A stretch of DNA of 64,000 nt from Saturnia japonica. Taxonomy: Eukaryota > Arthropoda > Insecta > Lepidoptera > Saturniidae. Shown one piece after another: positions 60,209 through 64,000 of this stretch. Numbering within the stretch: position 1 is the first letter of the stretch; each line of letters starts with the position of its first letter. The stretch is from NCBI GenBank assembly GCA_033032175.1, contig CM065318.1, positions 8,990,001-9,054,000 of the forward strand. Reading direction: 5' to 3'. Below the pieces are notes generated by a model that worked only from the letters and a program-made list of their open reading frames with translations, was not told the origin of the DNA and ran no database searches. Made by a program: the position numbers and the translations under genes.

Positions 60209-60592
60209 GTATTGTAAGAAATGCAGTAATTTCTCTGATCCGTTATAAAAAAACATCGGTATTTTAAAAAGAAAGGAAAAAAACAAAGCCATTTATTTAC
60301 ACGCGGCCGTGTCAGATAATTACAACCGCTAGGCTAAAGGATACAGGATTAATAATGTGAAATAGATACTGTTAGATGGATAAGTAGGTAATCAAAATAC
60401 CGTCACTCTTCATTAACGGGTGGAGGCCGAAGGCACCCATCGGTTTAACGGACTACTGTCACTCACTATAGAAATATTTTAATTTTATTTAAGTATGTAC
60501 AGTGTGATATTTTTTTAGGTTATTGAAAACAAATGGCATTTAACGTTTTTATAGATATATAACGTAAATATGCACTTTGAATATTTTTTTAA

Positions 60593-60880
60593 CCAATTAC
60601 GGCTCACTGATATCTTGTACGGATGTCGTGTCGATCTACGTGAGTTCCAATCCGAACAATAAGCCCGACTTTTCTCTGAAGGAAAATATAAACCATAGCC
60701 TAGTCGTAGGGTATTTTCTAATGCACACCTGGTCAGTTACCTCCATCAAGGTCGCCATGCACCTAAAGGTGTGTTCCGGCAGCTGCACTTGAGTGTCAGT
60801 CCCCCGATAGGCTTAACGTGATACCATCTTCATTCATGTTACCATCGGTCAGTCCGGTAGTTAATGACCCGAACACAGCG
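60593..60880 (+). mobile_element. tRNA-derived SINE (family 2)
   Basis: TCGATCTACGTGAGTTCCAA (mutated B box), then AATAAGCCCGACTTTTC, then GTGTGTTCCGGCAGCTGCAC, TTGAGTGTCAGTC and AGGCTTAACGTGATACCATC follow the order of the copy at 48611-48925. The A-box part is weak (GGCTCACTGATATC). Confidence 0.7.
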
Positions 60881-61419
60881 ACACTTATCAAATCCTAACA
60901 TATCTATAAACCATCGTCTCGATAAAACAAATTTATTATATGAATATGAGAGATCGGTCGGTCAAATCGTTTCGAAGTTACACGATCACTAACAGACGCA
61001 CACAAGATTTTTATAAGTACCTATATAAGATTTGTGAATCTCTATGTTGATCATCTAATTATTAATCGAACTTTTTGTATTCATCAATAACATAACAAGA
61101 CGATAAAGGATTTATATGTATATATGATATTAACAAGAGAAACCTATAATATATGAGATCATTCATTAAAAGCGAACAGGGCAAGAGTGTCCTGCTGATA
61201 GCGCATCATATAACCCTTGATAAATTGGGATAGAAGTCATTTGTCAAATGGCTCTCACGCTTGTGAACCACGTTTCATTTTTCAAGCTATAAATGTTACT
61301 GTGACATATATTATTATTGCTTCGTCTCTATTATCTCGTGTCTACAATATAAGAGCATTCAATACATATTTATTTAGTATTATATATAATTCAATAGTGA
61401 TCAGTGCAGCCAGGTAAAA

Positions 61420-63290
61420 AGTTTCGCTTATTTATAAAAATTAGCTATCATATTAATATACAGAAAAATCTATCGACTTTCTGTACAAACATAATATAAG
61501 CTTGTAACGTATTAAAATTTTCAGACTTTTTTTATTCTGATGAAAACAATAAATTAGGCTTTTTTAATACCATTAAGAAAATAATTTAACGCAAATAGTA
61601 AATGTTGACTAATGCGAATATAACAAAATAATAAAATAAAAAAACAAGAGAAATATACTTCTTGAGAAAATGGCAAAAAAGAAAAGTACATTCAATTTGA
61701 CATAAATTATTGTGTAAAGTATAATATTATGTTAATGTTTCTCATCTTATAATTAGTCATACTAATTTTCGTTACGTAATTTTATTATTTACTCATATCA
61801 TTAATATAATTCATTTTAATAAAATATAATTATAAATGCATAATATAATATAGAAATAATATATAATACAATTAGCCTATCAATTAAGAAATCACATGTA
61901 TCATGTCAATCACATCATGATTTGTTCAAAAATATTTTAGTGTTTAATTAAAATAACAAAATAAACACAGTTATTTTAGTAAATACTGAATAATCAAAAT
62001 GGTAAACCATTACGTAATTAAATGCGATTCCAACAGGATTGTTACATTGTGAGAATCCAGCGTCTTTACGTTTTAATAGTACGAGTAGATACTTAGGAAA
62101 CTTATCTTTTTAAGGGTTCATGATAAACGTTTTAAAACTCAACGGAACTAATATTTCTCTGTGTCGAAATGAATATTCAAAGGTTCGAGCTTCATTAAAA
62201 TTAATGCATGTACACGCGAGTCCTGTTATAAGGATAGAACATTTGTAAACCTCCTTAGATAAAGATTGTGTATATATAATGATCCTAAGCGACGTCTGTT
62301 TGAAAAATTTAAAAAATATACTTAAATTTCTTGAATTACTATTTCATTGTACAATATTTTTTTAGTATATATTATTAGAGTGGCATTTAAAAATCCTACT
62401 CCTCTTTTTTCGAATCTCGTATGAAAATGTGTCAGTTTATCATGTTTTAAGGGTTTTAATCCAAGATCAGACCGATTAAACATCAATGTTATACTTACTT
62501 AATTATTTGATTATTAACTAACTACGAATATATACTATGGTGAAATAAATTATACTTTAAATTATCGTATTTAATGAATTTTGATTAATAATCTATGTAT
62601 ATTGAACGAATAATTATATAGTTATATTAAATAACAATATATTGTTTTCAAAATAAAATGACCATTAAGTTTACATTATTGATACAAAATAAGGAATTTA
62701 TATTGATTATTTTTTACAAAAAATGTTTAAAAGTGGCATATCAACAAAATTATACTGTTAACAATATGTATCTAAATCTACTCATTTCATTTTTACTTCA
62801 TCTTTACCATAGGAGGTAAAGTAAATTATCCGCGCGCAATATTACACTATTCGTATTAAAATAGACACCTTGTAATATTATCAACGCTCTGTTCTGTATA
62901 CACGAATATAAAGGGATTTGAAAGAAAGATAAATTATCAGTGCTTTAATGGTATTAACATTAAATTAGATTAACGCATTTGTAGTTGTTTATTATTAGGC
63001 TTGTTGATTTCATTAACGAAGCTTTTATATTTAGCCGCAAGGAGCTATATATTTCACTGAATTATCTTCAAACATAAACTTAGTAATATTCTTTCTACGT
63101 CTTCAAAATACTTAAATAATTCCTGGTTTATTCTACTATTACTACTAAAATTATCTTTTTTGTATTTTCGTAAATTATGAATTTATAAAAAATATATATA
63201 TTTACCTATACTTCTGTACTACTTATCCGTAATACCAATTGTAAATTTCAAGATTATTAGAATTTATCAAACGACGGTGGTTCAACGTGA
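61420..63290. other. Very AT-rich intron 3 DNA
   Basis: This is among the most AT-rich stretches of the window (TAATATAATA-type runs at 61790-61880 and 62560-62720). No exon, RNA or bounded repeat was recognised. Confidence 0.5.
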
Positions 63291-63299
63291 CCAAGCAAA

Positions 63300-63541
63300 C
63301 TAGTCGAATTATGACGCTGGGCAAAATCACGTGCTATAAGTACTGGTGATTATAAACGCCAAGGAATCCACATTTCTGCATTTTCCCCACATACAAATCA
63401 TACAATGGTGCTAGAAGAATATTATTCAAGCATGTAAATGTATGCGAATTCCGAAAAATTAGTTGGTACATGCCGTGTTTCGAATCTGAGTGCATACAAT
63501 CAATATTACACCGATCTAAACCACTTGATTACCACGACTAA
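63300..63541 (-). mobile_element. tRNA-derived SINE (family 3)
   Basis: On the minus strand, CGTGGTAATCAAGTGGTTTA (A-box-like) is followed by AGATTCGAAACACGGC (mutated B box), GGCATGTACCAACTAATTTT, TCGGAATTCGCATACATTTA, TTCTTCTAGCACCATTGTAT and TTGTATGTGGGGAAAATGC. The order matches 22096-22436. It ends only about 140 bases before exon 4. Confidence 0.65.
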
Positions 63542-63684
63542 TCTTAAATAGCATAACTTTATGGCTAAAGATATACTAGTTGTAACTTTAAAGACATTTT
63601 CACCCCAAAGTCTTCTTCTTTTAAATACAGATGACGTCGATGCATCCCGAGAAAAAAAATGTTCCAAAAATCTCCTTGTTTCAG

Positions 63685-63808
63685 ATCAAGACTTGTGGCA
63701 ATGAACAGCACCCTTCCTACACCAGTAATAACAGTAAGGGTTACGAGGCAAGCTAAAAGCGGTGATTGCCCTGGAGTCGACAAGCGATACCACGAGTGTA
63801 ATATCGTT
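63685..63808 (+). CDS. Secreted thrombospondin type-1 repeat protein, exon 4: second half of the TSR (gene continues beyond the window)
   Basis: The acceptor is TCTCCTTGTTTCAG|A and the preferred donor is ATCGTT|GTAAGT; an alternative donor three bases earlier keeps phase 0 too. The first base completes Arg77 with AG from exon 3, and 41 codons follow. GDCPGVDKRYHECNIV holds Cys105 and Cys115 in the usual C-x-G-x-x-x-RY-x-x-C-N setting of TSR ends; the sixth cysteine should be in the next exon. The Cys74-Cys105 loop is long (30 residues) and contains an NST sequon (Asn84) and RVTR (95-98), a minimal R-x-x-R basic site. The exon-3 link rests on phase and on completing the TSR pattern. Confidence 0.88.
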
Positions 63809-64000
63809 GTAAGTTTTCTTTTTCTAAATATTTACATTTTGACAGGCCCTGTGGCGCTATAGTAATAAATATCCTTACCACAAAGGTTGCTAGTTCGATT
63901 TAAATTTCACTGATCTTGAACGATGCATAAGGTAATAATAGCTTTTTATACATTCAGTCAAGAACGTGTCGGGAATGGATGATTTGTTTATGGATCCAAA

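Noticed and set aside
63806..63811. Donor at 63805/63806 (ATC|GTTGTA) for exon 4
   Set aside because: The GTAAGT donor three bases later is the stronger consensus; both keep phase 0, so the choice changes only one residue.

Overview
The window looks like nuclear DNA from an insect, most likely a moth or butterfly (Lepidoptera). It is strongly AT-rich and gene-poor. It holds several tRNA-derived SINE families, Helitron-like elements ending in CTAG|T, cecropia/mellifera-type mariners, a DD41D element of the Tc1/mariner superfamily, and tails of non-LTR retrotransposons. Almost every feature is interspersed repeat DNA. The order-level call rests on recognising repeat families by eye and on base composition. 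No database search was possible.

Only one host gene can be supported, on the + strand. It was assembled from four separated exons whose splice sites and reading phases agree: 29922-30118 (5' UTR plus the start ATG at 30078), 50828-50900, 51136-51251 and 63685-63808. The gene runs off the right end. The 118 readable residues form a secretory signal peptide, a short linker with an N-glycosylation sequon, and most of a thrombospondin type-1 repeat ([17 protein letters not shown] core, five of six cysteines). A signal peptide followed directly by such a repeat fits the ADAMTS-like/papilin extracellular-matrix family. Intron 1 is about 20.7 kb, intron 2 is 235 bp and intron 3 is about 12.4 kb. Exon 1 opens at a good splice acceptor, so at least one upstream non-coding exon must exist; I could not place it.

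Layout. 1-29.9 kb: no gene seen; this is intergenic or upstream-intron DNA with a hairpin MITE (4.9 kb), a TIR element (10.1-10.6 kb), SINEs (14.9, 19.25, 21.0, 22.1-22.4 kb), an ORF remnant with a PD-(D/E)XK-like motif (17.5 kb), a hAT-type MITE (26.2 kb) and a non-LTR tail (29.0 kb). 29.9-50.8 kb: intron 1, with a dense GTATCGA-repeat element just after exon 1, a mariner with a long ORF (31.3-32.6 kb), Helitron-like elements, a 1-kb antisense retroposon with a 16-bp target duplication and nine tandem mini-hairpins (39.5-40.5 kb), a truncated relative of it (43.0 kb) and a second, older mariner (44.3-45.6 kb). 50.8-51.3 kb: exons 2 and 3. 51.3-63.7 kb: intron 3, with Helitron-like tails, a multi-arm palindromic element (57.7-58.0 kb), a non-LTR tail (58.3 kb), a DD41D transposon on the minus strand (58.9-60.2 kb) and SINEs. 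63.7 kb: exon 4.

The signals most worth following are the nine covarying mini-hairpins at 39.84-40.30 kb, the split secreted-protein gene with its upstream ORFs, and the GTATCGA-dense element 240 bp downstream of the first coding exon.
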